Positions 1 to 11,690 of a stretch of 64,000 nt of DNA are shown here, piece after piece. The stretch is from positions 12,937,663 through 13,001,662 of the forward strand of contig NC_079898.1 of assembly GCF_024868665.1 (NCBI RefSeq). The letters run 5' to 3'. Under the pieces are notes generated by a model that saw nothing but the letters and a program-made list of their open reading frames with translations, had not been told where the DNA came from and did not search any database. Position numbers and translations under genes: made by a program. Each line of letters begins with the position of its first letter. Position 1 is the stretch's first letter. This DNA comes from Triplophysa rosa (taxonomy: Eukaryota > Chordata > Actinopteri > Cypriniformes > Nemacheilidae).

Positions 1-659
1 CCGAGAAAGGAAGCATCAAGTACTGAAGTTTTTATCTTGGTTTTATGTCTTTTTAAATGCTTTATAGCCAAAACGTATTTTATTGTAACTGTAAGGCACT
101 AATAAACACATACACACAGTGAAGCTTTCTACAAGTAAACACTTGCTCACGTGTATAGTCCAAGACAAACACATTTGCAGACACAATCAGACAGATACAA
201 GTCACACATCATCTTAATTGTACACGTTTGTGTCGAGGAAGAATCACCTCAAGCACAGATTGAAAGCCCTGACATGTTTGTTGTCGGGCAGGTGTAGAGG
301 CCTACAGGGTTGATGGGCAGGTTTAATCAGGTTTGGAGTTGAGATGTCAACCACAGGTGCAGCCCCGGGCCAAAACGTCCCTCTGGGCCGGAAGAATATG
401 TCTCATCTATAATGTGGCTCTTTGTTTTGAGGTGTTGTAGAGAAATGAGAAATATGTATAAGCTTGATGTTTCTATGTAATGCAAATATCACAAGTGTCA
501 GATAAAAGAAACCTTTCCCTTTTCATTTTGGCTACATATTGTTGCTGTTCTAAGATATAAGAATTCAGCTATTCTTTTATATTCCTATATAATACGTTTG
601 TAAATTTTAAGTCTCATATATAGATATAATGTACAATAATGTACTATTTTAATAAAGGG
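1..659. other. AT-rich non-coding, nothing recognised
   Basis: No open frame of note and no TE ends. An AATAAA occurs at 104-109, but there is no coding exon upstream to make it a polyadenylation signal. The last 130 bases are strongly AT-rich and run straight into the TTAA boundary of the first MITE. Confidence 0.5.
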
Positions 660-1150
660 TTAAAGGGATAGTTCCCCCAAAAAAGAAAATTCTCTCATCA
701 TTGACTCGCCCTCAAGTTGTTCCAAACCTGTATAATTTATTTGTTCTGTTGAACACAAAAGATGTTTTTTAGAATGTGGGAAGCCAAACAGTTCTCGGGC
801 ACCATTGACTGCCACTATTTGGTTACATATGTTCTTCCACATATCTTCTTTTGTGTTCTGCGGCATTAAGGGGCAATTCACATTATGCGTCTAAAAGCGT
901 GCAGAAAACGAGAGCCGCACTGCTTTCTCATGCGGTGCGCGTGCGGCATTCAGATTTTCATCTTGAACTGGCGCCAACGCGCCTAGAAAGACAGGAGCGT
1001 CGCACTGCATGCGCATCGCAACCGCATCGCTCCCTATTTGCATGCGCCTCTACATTTAAAATAACGAACTTGCGCAGGCAAAAGACGCGAAATGTGAATC
1101 GCCCCTTATACAGGTTTGGAACAACTTGAGGGTGAGTCAGTGATGATATT
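660..1150. mobile_element. GGGATAGTTCACCC-family palindromic MITE, copy 1, split by a nested element
   Basis: The element starts at a TTAA (660-663) followed by AGGGATAGTTC and the family body (a cassette close to TCATCATTTACTCACCCTC, then TTGTTCCAAACCTGTATA). The matching opposite arm resumes at 1108 with TACAGGTTTGGAACAAC and GAGGGTGAGTCAGTGATGAT. The final GGGTGAACTATCCC end is not preserved, so the right end is truncated. The two arms are inverted copies, so both strands give short shadow ORFs ending in similar peptides. This looks like the cyprinid Angel-type class of foldback MITEs; the family name is from memory. Confidence 0.8.
869..1106. mobile_element. Nested TA-flanked MITE with AGGGGCRATTCACATT TIRs
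   Basis: The left end reads AGGGGCAATTCACATT and the right end is its reverse complement with one difference (AATGTGAATCGCCCCT). TA lies on each side (867-868 and 1107-1108), which would fit a TA target duplication. The 238-bp interior is rich in GCG and TGCGG runs, unlike the AT-rich surroundings. The second half of the interrupted host MITE continues immediately after it, so this insertion is younger than the host copy. The superfamily is uncertain: Tc1/mariner-like or another TA user. Confidence 0.75.
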
Positions 1151-2046
1151 TATTGTGTACTGCAATTTTTGTTTTAGTTTATGTGGCAGTAACAGGATCA
1201 ATCTGTTGTTTTATGATGTGTATATTTGTGTCTACTGGTCAGCACATGTCTGTAACTGTAAATGAATCACATCTCAATAAAACTGACCTAGAAAGCCATT
1301 TTCTTAAATAAACAACAAAAAAGTAACCAGAAACGAATCACAGACACAAATTTTAATCAAAGATCTGAATGATGAGATCTCACATTCTTCTTTATTTCAT
1401 TAAATCCGGAGCAGGCATGCATGGGTCACTCTTTATGGTCAGGTTCAGGCCATTGTGTCAAGTTCACATGAGATTTGAAGCTTAAACTTCCGAACAAAAT
1501 GTATTTGTTTAACGCATGGTCAACAGATATCAGAGCTGGTCTTAAAGCCTGACCAAGCCCAGTAATGGAGACCAGAGTGACTAGCCTTTGAATTTTGATT
1601 TTGTTTTATGACTCTTAATTGGACCACGGTGACCTGTCTCTGTTTCATTGGTTCAGAAGAGGGCTAGAGGGGTGTCCCTCTCTCTGATTGCAGATGATTG
1701 GGCGATCCTCCTGACCTCCACCTCTAAGAGACGGTGAAGACACGTCTCAAGTTCATCCTGAACCTGGGTGGCACCAGGATCGGTTTACCTACACCTGTCC
1801 AGTGGACTAAGGCTCCCTTCTCACCCCACAGCTTATAGTTCATACCGCACAGACTACTTAACATATCCACATACCCCCAACACAGGTCCTCTTACCAGTC
1901 TTAAACAAACACGGTTTTCACAAAATGGCAACATACGCTTTTCTATTGATCTATTGATGTTGGTTGTGATGCTTATTGATCTAGATTCTGTTGACACAAA
2001 ACAGACAAGCCTCCTGGGACAACTGGTACATTTAAAAGAACACACA
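1151..2046. other. Unique non-coding sequence
   Basis: No TE ends or coding exon are recognised. A pyrimidine run followed by TTGCAG at about 1679-1693 looks like a splice acceptor, but no donor or supported reading frame follows. The 108-aa frame at 1768-2091 continues into the neighbouring MITE and has biased, repeat-like composition. Confidence 0.45.
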
Positions 2047-2282
2047 GGGTTAGTTTACCCAAAAAATACTGTCATCGTTGACTTTCCATCATGATGTTAA
2101 AAAACACAAAAGAAAAAAAGGCTTTGTGTCCATATAACAGAAATCAATGGGGGCCAATGTTGTTTGGTTACCAACATTTGTCAAAATATCTTCTTTTGTG
2201 TTCTGCAAAAGAAAATCTTACATGACACGAGGATGCGTCAATGACGAAAGAATTTTCATTTTTGAGTGAACTATCCCTTTAA
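2047..2282. mobile_element. GGGATAGTTCACCC-family MITE, copy 2
   Basis: A diverged left end (GGTTAGTTTACCCAAAAAAT) and a well-kept right end (TTTTTGAGTGAACTATCCC, then TTTAA) bracket the family core, including GGTTACCAACATTTGTCAAAATATC and TTCTTTTGTGTTCTGC. About 235 bp long. Confidence 0.85.
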
Positions 2283-2473
2283 CAGAATCACACGGTTAGC
2301 TTGGCTTATTTTGAGGAGGCTGTATGCCATCATTACACATCATTGAGAGAAACAAGAGTATGTTGTTAGTTTAGTACGCCACCAGATGAGACTGATGTCA
2401 TGTAGGGTTTTCTCGGTCCCCGTGGCAGCTGCTTCTCTAAAGTTTTCAACATGAGCTTGTTTTTATGTTGCAG

Positions 2474-2603
2474 ATTCCATACAGTGTACGTAAACTACGT
2501 TAAACTGATGGGCCATGTGTCTTGTCTACCTTGTGTCGTCTTTGATGATACAATGGTAACATATCGCTATAACTTCATCACTTTAAATTATGGAGTACTG
2601 CAG
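2474..2603 (+). other. Candidate internal exon (unconfirmed)
   Basis: A T-rich tract ending TTTTTATGTTGCAG (2460-2473) makes a good splice acceptor, and CAG/GTGAGTG at 2601-2610 makes a good donor. The 130 bases between them are open in one frame, within a 67-codon frame starting at 2451, and encode about 43 residues. I do not recognise the peptide: it has no obvious domain and is rich in V, Y and T. The length is not a multiple of three. It could be an exon of a lncRNA or of a gene spanning the window, or chance splice-like signals. No adjoining exon was found, which is the main weakness. Confidence 0.2.
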
Positions 2604-3309
2604 GTGAGTGTGAGAACATACCTGTCAGCACTTTCACGGCTAAAGCAATGGTGATGACTTAACTTTTGAGATGAAAGCATAGTCATACATTATGTGAACT
2701 GTGGGTCACAGATGGTCTCCTACCACTTCCAGACAACTATTGCCAAGTTATGTTGAAATACCATTTAGACAGAAACCATTTTTCCTTTTTATCTTTTCAT
2801 CAGTAGCCTCTTTACCCATCTGGCGATTGAGATGCTAGTTTGACGTAGCATTACCTGTAGTTGTTCTCATGCAGAGCTGTAATTCTCTGTATCTGTATAA
2901 TAACCCTCCCTTAGGAGATTGAAGGTTTAATGCAGTCTTATCGCGTTGGGTTGTCAGGCATCGACTCAAGCTGAGGTCCACAAGGTGAAATGAGTTTGGC
3001 AACCACAGCGGGCGGTGCGGGCTGGGAACACACAACCAAGTGCAGTAAGAGGGATAAAGAATGGGAAAATTGACTGCATAAGCGGACCGATAGAGTTTCG
3101 TGTCTCCATCAAATGCTGGTCGTAGCAGATTTCAAATGCTTAATCGCCAATCATTTCTCAATGAAACCCAAAGGAGATCACCAATAAAACTTCAGACGCC
3201 CACTTCGTCCCCCATAATCCCTTGCTGTTATGCATCGCCAGAGAGCAACTGGCTCTAAATTTAAGTGGGACCAGTGTGAACTGCGCCCCCCGCTCTGTCT
3301 AGACCAACC
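2604..3309. other. Unique non-coding sequence
   Basis: No repeat ends, RNA gene or coding exon recognised. The sequence is moderately GC-balanced and free of MITE copies, leading into the conserved-looking block that follows. Confidence 0.4.
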
Positions 3310-3950
3310 TCATTCTCTTTTTCCAGTCTCTTCTGGATAATCTATATTAATTAGGAGATCATTTTTCTTTTCAGGGAAGTTCAAAATAACATGGCGCTTT
3401 GATCTTAATTGGACATATTGACTGTGATTGATACCTGATATCATAAGCGAGCCTCTCTTTTGCCTCATTAGACGCTCTGAAGTGGACTGAAAAGCGCATA
3501 CGCACACACAACGACAAACCGTTCCGTGCGATGACTAATAACCACCCCGAGATGGCCGGGCATGTCCTCTTTCCTCTTTTGCTTTTTCATTTTGTGAAAC
3601 ACACACACACTCCTACTTTTCCTAACTGGCCTCATTAATAAGAGATGATGAGCATCGCTCTTGCCTCAATTAAAGAGTCAAAAGAGTCAATCTCCCGCAT
3701 TAGCCCCACAGAGCCCATCCTCTCCGCGACCACACACGAGGGGTCCACCGCGCCTCCCCCCAGCCAACTGCCTTCTCTGAGGCACTCAGGTGAGGAGATG
3801 AGGGATGAACCCAGTATCACTGCTGAGTTTGAGTAAATGAGTGCTTCTCTCCTTCCCTTGCCCACCTGGTGAAACTTAAACCTGGGCCTTGATAATGATT
3901 TCAGGATCAGAGAAGCGGGGGAGGCCGAGCATAATTATGTCCCTAACTTG
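3310..3950. promoter_or_regulatory. Candidate conserved non-coding block
   Basis: A repeat-free stretch with homeodomain-type cores: ATTAATTAGG at 3346-3355, CTTAATTGG near 3404, CCTCATTAGACG near 3466, CTCATTAATAAG near 3631 and CTCAATTAAAGAG near 3665. Three repeats of AAAGAGTCAA-like sequence lie at about 3671-3690. A short CA run at 3600-3609 separates two halves. This composition is typical of vertebrate developmental enhancers; conservation itself cannot be tested here. Confidence 0.3.
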
Positions 3951-4082
3951 AGTTAAGAGGGTGGTTTATTGAAAACCAAGTGTAAATGAGTGCAGAGGGA
4001 TTTCTAAATCACCGATTTGAGAAAAGATGCTAATGCAAGATGTATTGTAAAGTGAGGTAATAAGAATAAGTTATTTTTACAT

Positions 4083-4345
4083 TTAAAGTGATAGTTCACC
4101 CAAAAATGTAAATTAAAATGCTGTTATCTTTTTCTCACCCTCTTGAAACCTTTACGCAAAACAAGATGCTTTGAAGAATGTTGCGGTACCCATTGACTTG
4201 CATTGGTTTTGTGTTCATACGATAGAATTGAACTGGTTACTAACATTCTTTAAAAAAACTTTGTTTGTGTTCTGCGGAAGAAATATTAATAAAAAAGGTA
4301 TACAGGTTAGAAATGGCAAGAGGGTGAGAAAATGATGATAAAATG
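4083..4345. mobile_element. GGGATAGTTCACCC-family MITE, copy 3
   Basis: TTAA at 4083-4086 is followed by AGTGATAGTTCACCC. The core shows GAAGAATGTTG and CATTGACTTGCATTGGTTTTG, and the closing arm reads AGAGGGTGAGAAAATGATGA. The distal right end has decayed into a short ATGTTCAA-type tandem at about 4341-4363. Confidence 0.85.
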
Positions 4346-4489
4346 TTCAATGTTCAAATGTTCATTTAACCAACTATCTGGTTAAGGATGTTCGTACAGA
4401 TGAATATTCACCAAAACATTATCTTCTCAAGTGCAGATATATTCAAGTATATGTTTGAAGCAGCTTCATCCTAATCACATAAGATATTT

Positions 4490-5450
4490 TCTCATGCAAA
4501 AGCCGTCTAACGCAAAGCAACACGCATAAAAACAGACTTTAAAACCTCTCTTTCCACGCTTTGAATGGTAAACATCATTAGGTGTGCTAAGTGCAACGCT
4601 TATCGACTTAGATTGCCGCAGCTATCAAAAGGAACCGAGCGCTAGCTGGGGTTGGCTGGGTCTCCGCTCGTCTGCGGCAGGCAGCGTTTTCAAAGAAAGG
4701 ACAGGGACGTCATTAGAAAAATAGGATCCTTCAGAAAATAAATGAAAAAGCGGATAAACAGTGTGCAGACATGAAAGCCGACACGTTTAAAGAAACCTTC
4801 AAGAGTTGTCAGAGCAGGATAAACTGCTTCCTTGGGGCCGACGATGGCCCACCAAGTTTTTTTTCTATTTAGCGGAGCTAAACTTGTGTTTACGTATGCA
4901 AGAGGAAGACGGAGGATGGGAGAACGAAACCAAAATGAATGGCATATTGTGAAATCTTTACCTACAAAGCGGAGTATTCCTCCATGCAAATGAGTCTTCT
5001 GCTCCCTCTTGATAAGGATCTGTTTGATGGGACACATGCAGAATGAGAGGCGACTAATTCCCTTATTAGTATTCAACGCGGCTGATTGGCAAAAACCGGG
5101 GAGAGCCGGGGCGGCGAGCGCTCGCTGCAAAACCCAATATTGATTTGTTTAATGGTGTCAGCGAGTGAAAAATCACAAATCTCCAGTCAATTGTTTATGA
5201 GGCTGTTAGCGGGGCAATGAATGCCCCTGGTTTAATTAATAACTCATTACAGAGATGTGATTATATGCTTGAGCTCCTAATGGACCCTGTCTGTTTCACA
5301 GATCCCAGGAAAGGTGTTTTGACGGAGCCAAGGGAGAAGAACGAGGCATCTGATGCACTCAAATCTCTGTTTGTCTTCCGTGACGTCTTTGTTTGTTTTG
5401 CCTCTTGACTGGCCTTGCGGCACATGCATCTCTAAATTTCACGCTTTACC
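4490..5450. promoter_or_regulatory. Candidate conserved non-coding block
   Basis: A repeat-poor block of nearly 1 kb. Its most enhancer-like part is 5140-5290, with CAATTGTTTATGAGG, TTTAATTAATAAC at 5231-5243 and a small hairpin GGGGCA-ATGAA-TGCCCC at 5211-5227. A 146-codon frame lies on the minus strand (4690-5130), the longest in the window, but it has no domain, no splice context and a composition typical of chance translation. I therefore treat the block as non-coding. Confidence 0.3.
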
Positions 5451-5580
5451 AAACTCTCCAGCACAGAGTTTCGGGCTCCGCTGCACTAGCTAGTAGGCTG
5501 TACAGAGAGCACGGAAAGGAATATCTAACCAAGGTCAGCGAGAGTGTGTAGCTGACACGAAATTGCAGAACTAAGCGTTG

Positions 5581-5882
5581 TTAAAGGGACGGTTCACCCA
5601 AAAATGGTAATTCTGTCATCATTTACTCACCCTCTTGTCATTTCAGACCTGTATGACTTTCTTCATTATGCAGGACACAAAAGATATTTAGAAGAACGTT
5701 GGTAACTGAACAGCGTCAGGTAGGCCTATTCACTATTGTATGAACACAAATTCAATGCAAGTGAATGAGTGCCTGTTACCAACATTCTTCAAAATATCTT
5801 CTTCTGTGTCCTGCAGAAGAAAGAAAGTCATACAGGTTTAAAATGACAAGAAGGTGAGTAAATGAAAACATTTTTCATTAAA
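5581..5882. mobile_element. GGGATAGTTCACCC-family MITE, copy 4
   Basis: TTAA at 5581-5584 is followed by AGGGACGGTTCACCC and ATTCTGTCATCATTTACTC. It belongs to the subfamily with CTTGTCATTTCAGACCTG. The opposite arm is TCATACAGGTTTAAAATGAC and GAAGGTGAGTAAATGA. The right terminus is degraded. Confidence 0.9.
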
Positions 5883-5989
5883 TTTTTGACTTAACTGCAC
5901 TTTAAAGTAAAATAACTTATCAGAATGACTCGTGTGATGGAGATGGTCTGTTACAAATGTAAAATCTTTTTATTTTCCACTTTTTTTAC

Positions 5990-6560
5990 AGTAAACTCTA
6001 ACATGTGCGTGAATATTACACAGAGTTTCAGATTTGCTTTACAGAGCTTGACAGAGGAGATCTCTATTTAGAGGCAGAATATAAGAGCAGTCATTACAGG
6101 CATATTTCAGTCCGCCGTGAGCTGCCGTTTTGCCCCTGCTGTTATTGTTATTTTCTCTATTCCTTGATGGCCACTAAAGCGGAAAAATGGATCCACACTT
6201 GGGCAGAAGGCTTCGTGGAGTTAAACATTCAAATCCATGACGCAGCTGACACACGCACACACGAACGCACACACACATCCTTCCATTTTATTCTCTCTGA
6301 CAGGATTAGCTGGTCTGCAGTGTTAGAAATACATTAAGTGGACCTTTGCAGGCCACTTATTATGCTTGATTATGCAGCTGGAATGGGGAAGGTAGGCGTT
6401 GTTTGTAGTTAAATAACTTCTTAGATGCTTTTTCTTTTTTTCTCCTCCCTTCCTTTCGCTCTTTTTTTTCCTAAGTGACCGTCTTCAAAGCGTAAACGGG
6501 TCAGCAGCTCTGCCACAAGACTAAGATTGATTTCCACCCTCCCGGCCTTTGTTCCCGCAG
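5990..6560. promoter_or_regulatory. Candidate conserved non-coding block
   Basis: Repeat-poor sequence with an even base composition over about 6040-6240 and 6300-6370, broken by a short CA-rich run near 6247-6275 and a pyrimidine tract at 6428-6474. The 110-codon frame at 6005-6337 has no recognisable domain. Regulatory function is inferred only from texture and lack of repeats. Confidence 0.22.
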
Positions 6561-8739
6561 TTTTAAAGCGGACAGGATCTGGTAAATTAGTTTGTCCATG
6601 TTATTATTGTAACAGCCAATAAAACTCCCATAAAACTGCAACGAAGCAAAGCAATGGAGTGACGTTGCCTGCTATATTCTGGGTGATAGCTGGGATGCTG
6701 GTGTGCTTGACCATCAAGACCAAGCTGGTTGACCAGTTCAAATGTGCTCCAGTGGCACCAAACTAGTGAGATTCATGCTGTTCTGAAAGGGTTTTGTCAG
6801 CAGGGGAGATACAAACCAAAAACCATAAAGCTGCAGTGTTGTGGGGCGGGGGCTAATGAAAATGGTTAACTCGTGTTGGAGAACAGATAGGATTATGTTC
6901 CATCTGGGCTCAAGGCCAGCCTATAGGTATGATGTAAATTAACTTGAATTACAAAGAACAGTCTCACCAGCTGTACATCTCCCACTGTGCTCTGGCTGAT
7001 TAGGGTGTGCTGGGCTGTAATGCATTCTGGGATGTGTTGGGGTCAGGGAGAAATATAACACATCGTCATCAGATTGCACTGCCCTCTCTTCAACCCCCTA
7101 AACTACCATCATCATCTCTGCCTCTCATGTTTGGACAGCTGGCACCAAACAAGCCCGGAGTGTTTCGACTTAAAACAAGTGGACAATTCAGCTGCTTTTC
7201 CCAAAATCAAGTGTTTGGTGGGTGTGTGAGAGTCAAATGCAGAAATATAGAAAGAGAAAGAAACAAAAACTAAGCGAGAATTGCAATTATGACATGATTC
7301 ATTAGCCAGGATATCTCAATACTAAACAGATGAATTGGTTACATTTTATCTCGGGTTTATCACATGAACTACAGACCTTTTCCCCAAAGTTCGCCAACCT
7401 GTCAAGTGTTTGCCCAGTTTCCAAGTTCTCTGTTTGATGCAAAGTGTTTGGTATTTTGTTATGTAATGAAAATACATTTATATTTTTGGGCCACTCACGT
7501 GTCCAAATGCTTTCTAAAGTCACTGAATATTTTAAGCATAACCTTTCAATTGAAAATACACTGAAATACAATCTAGTATTGAAAGTATGTACAAAAACTG
7601 TCCGGTAGTACTGTATCTCACATCCTTGCTTTTGAGTGTGCTATATTATCTTCCACTGACTGATCTGTAGCATACAGCACATGCAGTGGCTGGTTGTCAC
7701 CTACTGTACAGCATGAGAATAGATCTCAGGGACAGCTGAGGGATTTTGAACAGCGGTACAGATCTCCAAAAGCAGTGGGGATCGGTAGAGCCTTGAGGTC
7801 CAAACTTCAGCCGAGATTGACACCTCCTCTATGTCTTGGCACATCTGATCCCCAAGTCCAAGGAACCGCTTTTCATCCCGATTAAAAATGCACCAGCAGT
7901 TAGCATTTAACACCTGTTCGCCCTTATTTCCATTCGGGTGGACGCAATGGATTTCAAATCATTTATCACTTCCTAAAGTGCTTCCACATGCGAGCTCTCC
8001 CTTCCCCTTCCCTCCAAGGCCCTTTCCCACCTCCGGCCAACCTTTTCCAAATGTATTAAAATTCATTTGGGCCCAAAGAAGTTCAGACACTGATGTTTCA
8101 TTGTGGTGATGTCTGGTAATTATTAGACCAAATTACGGGTCCTGCTTGTGACTTGACAAGGTAGACTTCATGTTAAAGAGGGGGAGCGAGGGGGATGAGG
8201 CCTGGGTTTGGAGGGGTGGTCTGTGGGGCTTTGTGGACTTTAAACGGGCTCTCCTGTACTGGGATGTCAGTCATTGGTCGAACAGATCGCCACTGTTGAA
8301 ACACGTTGGCAGTTTGGGACCGTGGGAGTCCCACATGGGCCTGCGCTTTGGAAAGTTAATGTCAGATGTGTAGCAGTACAGATCAATCGAGTCAATTTTG
8401 TGGAGTTTTTAGAGCAAATGTATACAATATTTTATTACAAATTCCACCGTGCAATCATGGTAATAATTTACATTTTATAAGTTTATTTTTATTCTCAATG
8501 AACTGTTGTATTTATTTAACATTGTAGATTATCACTGAATTAAAGTGGAAGGTCTGAGACTTAAAGCTGATAAAACATAGAGTGTTCCCAGACATGCTGT
8601 CATACTGATATATCATGAAAACCATGCAAATGATCATAATGTATGGCTATAACTTAGTAGACTACTTAGTAGACTCTTTCTATTGAAAGCATTTAAGTGA
8701 TGTTCGGGTGACGAAATATTAAAGAAGCAAACTGATTTC
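6561..8739. other. Unique non-coding sequence
   Basis: No TE ends, RNA gene or coding exon recognised. A TGCATTCTGGGA motif lies at 7020-7031. The frames of 60-90 codons overlap on both strands and show no coding character. The last 350 bases become AT-rich. Confidence 0.4.
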
Positions 8740-9230
8740 TGGAGATCGGCTCGTGTACTTTAATGGAACGAGAGGGTGCGGAGGGAAATCACACTTTAAC
8801 TTAATTAGAACTCTAAACTGCTACAATTATTATTTACCAAATGGCTTTTCTTTTGCATATTGGCTCCATCTTTGAAACAAGAATTGTTCGCAACCGTACA
8901 GTAAGTGTTCTTAATTAGAGCTGTGCTGTAAAAATGTGCACTAATCAGATATGCTTAATAACAAAGTCCATGAAATGACTAATTAGAATTTCATTAAAAG
9001 GTACGGCTTTATCGTCAAAGAAAATCGTAACCTTTAAAATGCTTTCAGGAAGGCATACGCCTCTTCAAATGAGCAAAAAAGGGAGGAAATTGATGGCTTT
9101 TGATGTAATATCACATTTAGCATTCAAGCTAAATTGGGCTATTTAAACATGTCATTGTTTTGAACGTAATTTATCAGACTAATTAACACGCGTTATTGCT
9201 TGGGTTGGGCAGCTGACAGCATATTCTGCC
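8740..9230. promoter_or_regulatory. Candidate enhancer-like block with four TAATTA cores
   Basis: Within about 390 bases there are four homeodomain-type cores: TTAATTAG at 8801-8808 and 8911-8918, CTAATTAG at 8979-8986 and CTAATTAAC at 9179-9187. A POU-type half-site TTTTGCATAT lies at 8851-8860 and a CTAATCAG at 8941-8948. The block is free of repeats and has no useful reading frame. It is one of the most convincing regulatory candidates in the window, but conservation and activity are inferred. Confidence 0.4.
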
Positions 9231-10999
9231 TCCGAAATTGTCAAATATCTCAAAACACACAAGGTTTTTTCAGTTATTCATTACAATTGACAGAGAATTT
9301 ACAAAACAGGAACAGATGACCTCAGCTGGAGAATATATCATTTTCACATGCTCCGTCACCTGTATTTCACATTAACAAAATACAAGCAAATTAATAATTT
9401 TTTTTAATAAATTATTTGTTTGGGCATATACTGTATGTTACTGTGGTATATTTTTTTCCCTGCCCCATGTAAATCTTATTACTGTTTAAAACACAGCAAG
9501 CATATGTCTACTTTTACAGAGCTGCCCTGTATGCTGACTTAAACCTCCAATATTTTCAATAATTTCAATAATTCAGTAATGTTGTTGAACATCTGCTACA
9601 GCTACAAAATTGAAAACATGCTTTTTGCTGATGATATTTTAATCCGATCAGAGTGTAAGTATACTGTATGAAGGTAACAGGCCTCTTTCATTAATTTTTC
9701 TATTGCAAGCTCCTTAAGTGAATGATTGTTGTAGCACATGATGTGGTGATTGTAGACTGCACTCCATCAGTAACTCAGACCGTATGTTCTTCTGTTGGCT
9801 TAAAATGTTAATGAGTGAGGCATTCAATCTATAAAGTAAAGCTATATATCAGACCACCAGCTTTCATATGACCATAAAAACATTAACACAACATAAAAAT
9901 TTAGAAGCATTCATGAATTATTTGTTAATGTCAGTGTTGGGCAAGCTAACACTGACAATTATACTTTTTTCAATGTTGGTATTAAAATTTTAATTAGAGG
10001 CATATTTTGTGGAAAAAGGTTTTTTGAAAGAATATGAAATCCTAAGGTTGTGTGAAAGCATGAAATGCATAAAATGAAAATGTTTTTTTTTAGGCTAAAT
10101 AAAAATACACTCCAGTTAGATAATTGAACATAATAAAATATTTACAATAAAGAAAAATCAGTATTGAGTTGCAGGGAGTTTTTATGGTCATCAATTCAGC
10201 CCTATATAAGAACAGGAGTTTGATGCACAACAATTTGATCACATGACCACGGCCACACCATTTAAAAAATATGCTTCCCACTGTTGTCAGACAGCAGCCT
10301 GCTATCAGATTCATTAGTATTTGTCGTTAACAAGGCAGCAAGTGGTTGTTCAGGCCAGCAGGGAGCATCAACACATGCCATGAATCAGCCGTCAACTACA
10401 ATTAAAGGCCCCTATTAAGTTAATTACCAGTATCTCACGCAGCAGTGCATGCTGGGAAGGCAGCCATTTGATTTTGCCCTGTGGGCATTTTACGCAGTTT
10501 CCCTCTAAATTTTTCTCATTTTCCACCGTGTCCACCATCAGCAACACAAGACAAATGTACGTAGCCGAAGAATGTTTTTTCTGCATAATTGTTGCTATAA
10601 ACTATGATGGTAAATAATTAATTACAGTATAATGCATTATTTCTGCATTATAATTTTATGCATTATAATTGCACAATTGGTCCTAAACATGCAGTTTAAA
10701 GTGTTGGATTACCAGGGTTTACAATCAATTGCGCTGTAATCCCAGTTCAAATATCAGATCTACAAAATGATGTGGCCGTTTGCAAGGGTTAAGCATCAAA
10801 TCTGAGCCATTTATGTCATTTGTAACTGACCGTCCTTTACATTATCTGGAAAGGTACTTGCACTCTGGCATTGGCGACACCTTCTCGTACTTCACAAGAG
10901 GGAAAACACCTGTAATCAGACAGATCAAATCTGCAGTCCGAAAACGTCAAGGCTTCATAATTCGTATTCTGTTGAAAAAATAAAGGTCAGAAGGGCTTC
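9231..10999. other. AT-rich non-coding sequence
   Basis: Largely AT-rich and repeat-like in texture. It includes a hAT-end hairpin at 9929-9957 and a palindromic ATAATGCATTAT / ATGCATTATAATT stretch at about 10628-10675. No coding exon is supported; the 60-75 codon frames are AT-driven. Confidence 0.45.
9929..9957. repeat. Short hairpin resembling two joined hAT ends
   Basis: Arms TGTCAGTGTT (9929-9938) and AACACTGACA (9948-9957) are perfect inverted copies around a 9-base loop. CAGTGTTGGG is a common start of fish hAT TIRs, so this may be an internally deleted remnant. No clear 8-bp target duplication is seen. Confidence 0.4.
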
Positions 11000-11500
11000 T
11001 GTTACTTTGGATTTATTCCCCTAACAGATCATTACGGTCTTGCTGCTAACACCAGGGCCTGTGTCCCTCCTCACTACGGCTGCGAGAACAATTAAGGAGA
11101 AGAGTAAATGCAGCTGGGGGATTAACAAAGAGCAGGACTTTACTGACAAATGTGTCATCAGATGGCTGGAGAGAATTGACAAACGGGTCGTATGCTCGAA
11201 ACGGACCGATCCCTAATAAGGCGACAGTTCTTTAGAGTTTGATTAGGCTATGAACGCTCAGTTAGAGGCTCATAAATGGACCTCCAAAAATGTGTTACCT
11301 CGAGAAAAACCTTCATACCAGAAAAAGACTAATGAGGCTTTTTAATGAACGAGTTGTCCTACTGCTGTCTTTCAGAGGGGGTAAAGGGTAGGGGGTCAAG
11401 ACCATTACCAGACTTTATGCAGACGCAAGACTGTTGGCTAATCTATCAACAGCTTCTGAGCAGTTCAAATGCACTGAGAGTTAATTAGAGTTACATGTTT
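11000..11500. promoter_or_regulatory. Candidate conserved non-coding block
   Basis: Repeat-free, with evenly mixed composition and motifs such as ACAATTAAGGAG (about 11089) and GTTAATTAGAG (about 11480). No reading frame of note. The regulatory role is inferred from texture only. Confidence 0.25.
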
Positions 11501-11690
11501 GAGATCTGTTGAGAAGTTTCTGCACTTTATTATGTTATAATGAAGCATTGTGAATTTGTCTCTGGTACAGGAACATTTATTGTGCGTCTAGAATCACGTC
11601 ATAAAGACTTCACAAAGAAATGCAGAACTTTACAGAACTTTGGTGTGTTTTTAAAGCAAATGATTTCTAATGTGAGGTGTATAATTTTTG

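Noticed and set aside
851..1129. 92-codon plus frame
   Set aside because: Lies across the nested GC-rich MITE and the arm of its host; no coding character.
4690..5130. 146-codon minus-strand frame, the longest in the window
   Set aside because: No domain, no splice sites at sensible places, and composition like chance translation of GC-balanced non-coding DNA.
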